Source: Acidobacteriota bacterium (GTDB lineage: Bacteria; Acidobacteriota; Terriglobia; 20CM-2-55-15). Taken from it: a DNA stretch of 6,010 bases. Positions 4,761 to 6,010 of the stretch are shown here, piece by piece (position 1 is the first letter of the stretch; every line of letters begins with the position of its first letter). A model generated the notes under the pieces. It was not told the origin of the DNA and made no database searches. It saw only the letters and a list, made by a program, of their open reading frames with translations. The translations under genes were made by a program, and so were the position numbers. Location of the stretch: contig QHXA01000195.1 in NCBI GenBank assembly GCA_003222755.1, positions 986 through 6,995 on the forward strand. Reading direction: 5' to 3'.

Positions 4761-5970
4761 ATACCTGCATTCGCCTGCCGACCTTTTCGAATGCCGACAG
4801 TGCCTGGTCTAAGATTTCTTTATTGAAAGCCGCGGAAATCTGGGCGCGCAAACGTGCTTCGCCTTTGGGGACGACGGGATACCACAGCCCTTTGATGTAC
4901 ACTCCCTCTTGCAGAAGCTTCTCACTCATCTCCATCGCAACAGCCGCTTCACCTAGCATGATCGGCACGATTGGATGATCGCCTTGAATGATTTTGAATC
5001 CCAGTTCCTGGATGCGTTTCCGGAAGTAGTTGGTGTTGACGTGGAGGCGCTCCACCAAACTCTGGTCTTCTTCCAGGATCTTGAATGCCTCGATCGCGGC
5101 AACGGCGATAGAAGGGGGCAGGGAATTCGAGAATGTGTAGGGGCGTGATTTCTGTCGGAGAAAAGCGATCAAGTCTTTGCTGGCTGCAATGTAACCGCCT
5201 GCGGCCCCGCCCATTGCTTTCCCGAGCGTGCCACTGAGAACATCGATCTTCCCGTGTACGCCCAAATGCTCCGGAGTCCCTCGGCCTGTTGCGCCAATGA
5301 CGCCTAGAGCGTGCGAGTCGTCCACGAACAGCGTCTTATGGTGTTGCTTCGCCAGCTTCACTAAATCCACGAGCGGCGCTACATCACCTTCCATGCTGAA
5401 CACGCCATCTGTTGCGATGAACCCAAAGCGATAGCCCACACCGCGGTCAGACTCCAGCTTCTTGCCCAGATCATTTACATCTGCATGGTCATAGATTTTT
5501 CGATCGACGGCTTCTGCGCGGCACAATCGGGTGCCGTCAATAATGCTGGCGTGGTTCAGACGATCGCTATAAATGACATCCCGGTACTGATCCGAGCCAA
5601 GTTTGTCATTGACGATCGAAGCAAAGAACCCTTCGTTTGCCGCAAAACAGGAGGAAAACAGAATCGCGTCCTCCATTCCGAGGAATTCCGAGATTTTTTC
5701 TTCCAGCTGCCGGTGCACAGTCAATGTGCCGCAAAGAAACCGGACCGACGAGACACCGAAACCGAATTCGCCCACAGCGCGAATCGCTGCTTGCTTGATG
5801 CGCGGATGCGATGCCAAACCCAGGTAATTATTTGATGCGAGCATGACCGCATCTTTGCCGGCCACGCGCACGATTGGGCCTTGTTCCGATTCGATGACGG
5901 TTTCGGTTTTGAATGTCTTCGTATTTTCGAGACGTTCGAGTTCCGTTCGAAGCGCGTCGTTCAGCATCAT
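4756..5970 (-). CDS. kbl: Glycine C-acetyltransferase (2-amino-3-ketobutyrate CoA ligase)
   Basis: This cytosolic PLP enzyme of the alpha-oxoamine synthase family cleaves 2-amino-3-oxobutyrate with CoA to glycine and acetyl-CoA, the second step of threonine breakdown after threonine dehydrogenase. The length of 404 residues is close to the 398 of E. coli Kbl. Visible blocks are ASNNYLGLA (45-53), SVRFLCGT (75-82), LNHASIIDG (138-146), ATDGVFSMEGD (186-196), VDDSHALG (216-223), SGTLGKAMGGAAGG with PLP lysine K251, and SRPYTFSNS (275-283). D217 and H220 contact the cofactor, and R375 in EARLRAQISAAF matches the substrate-carboxylate arginine. SVRFxCGT and VDDSHA favour Kbl over the related BioF, which remains the alternative. 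A short insertion around 122-131 is absent from the E. coli enzyme. The start is one of two adjacent ATGs (5970 or 5967). No Shine-Dalgarno is evident, and the frame stays open to the window edge but offers no other start codon. Its stop lies within the palindrome. Confidence 0.92.
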   Translation of the reverse strand: MMLNDALRTELERLENTKTFKTETVIESEQGPIVRVAGKDAVMLASNNYLGLASHPRIKQAAIRAVGEFGFGVSSVRFLCGTLTVHRQLEEKISEFLGMEDAILFSSCFAANEGFFASIVNDKLGSDQYRDVIYSDRLNHASIIDGTRLCRAEAVDRKIYDHADVNDLGKKLESDRGVGYRFGFIATDGVFSMEGDVAPLVDLVKLAKQHHKTLFVDDSHALGVIGATGRGTPEHLGVHGKIDVLSGTLGKAMGGAAGGYIAASKDLIAFLRQKSRPYTFSNSLPPSIAVAAIEAFKILEEDQSLVERLHVNTNYFRKRIQELGFKIIQGDHPIVPIMLGEAAVAMEMSEKLLQEGVYIKGLWYPVVPKGEARLRAQISAAFNKEILDQALSAFEKVGRRMQVL

Positions 5971-6010
5971 AAGGGGTCTGGCTACGAATCTTTCTTCTCT
6001 CGGACAATGA
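5971..6010 (-). other. Leader of kbl, cut by the window edge
   Basis: These 40 bases upstream of kbl contain no stop in the kbl frame and no in-frame start codon. They carry no Shine-Dalgarno near the ATG; a purine run (GAGAGAAGAAAG) lies about 20 bases away. In many bacteria tdh adjoins kbl, but whether it does here cannot be seen. Confidence 0.4.

Noticed and set aside
5485..5835. 116-residue open frame on the plus strand opposite kbl
   Set aside because: It overlaps the most conserved part of kbl and shows no motif or start signal.
1..6010. CRISPR array, tRNA, integrase/transposase, toxin-antitoxin or defence genes
   Set aside because: No regularly spaced direct repeats, no cloverleaf, and no reading frames of these families were seen on either strand.

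Overview
The window is an ordinary-looking bacterial chromosomal stretch with five complete protein genes and one partial gene. Gene content suggests a soil-type Gram-negative bacterium, most likely Acidobacteriota. The reasons are secreted proteins with short signal peptides ending in Ala-Gln, a small four-helix c-type cytochrome, a secreted M28 peptidase with an added C-terminal beta-sandwich domain, and a solitary TPR protein. This placement is inference: no rRNA or marker gene is present.

Layout. Positions 1-1613 (+) hold the end of etfB and all of etfA, directly abutting (TAA then ATG). Together they encode an electron transfer flavoprotein that collects electrons from acyl-CoA-type dehydrogenases. 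A promoter-like sequence overlapping the end of etfA and a strong ribosome binding site lead into a periplasmic cytochrome c'/c556-like protein (1697-2107, +). The 210-bp gap 2108-2317 is the most structured non-coding part. It holds a REP-like hairpin (2126-2164), a possible promoter, a second weak hairpin, and a textbook Rho-independent terminator with a GCAA tetraloop (2260-2290). It may encode a short RNA of about 86 nt. Immediately after it a TPR-solenoid protein begins (2318-3313, +) with no usable Shine-Dalgarno but a TATGAT box at leaderless spacing.

The remainder is on the minus strand and converges on the TPR gene: glycine C-acetyltransferase kbl (5970-4756), then a secreted M28 zinc aminopeptidase with a fibronectin-III-like tail (4716-3355). 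Between these two lies a 30-bp near-perfect palindrome (4731-4760) that contains the kbl stop codon. Its ends resemble those of the hairpin at 2126-2164, so the two may belong to one repeat family.

The genes do not form one pathway. Loose themes are electron transfer (ETF and a cytochrome) and peptide/amino-acid catabolism (peptidase and threonine/glycine enzyme). I see no defence island, CRISPR array, transposase, tRNA or rRNA. The points most worth checking are the repeat pair, the possible short RNA, the start of the TPR gene and the resemblance of the TPR protein to the eukaryotic Iml2/TTC39 family.
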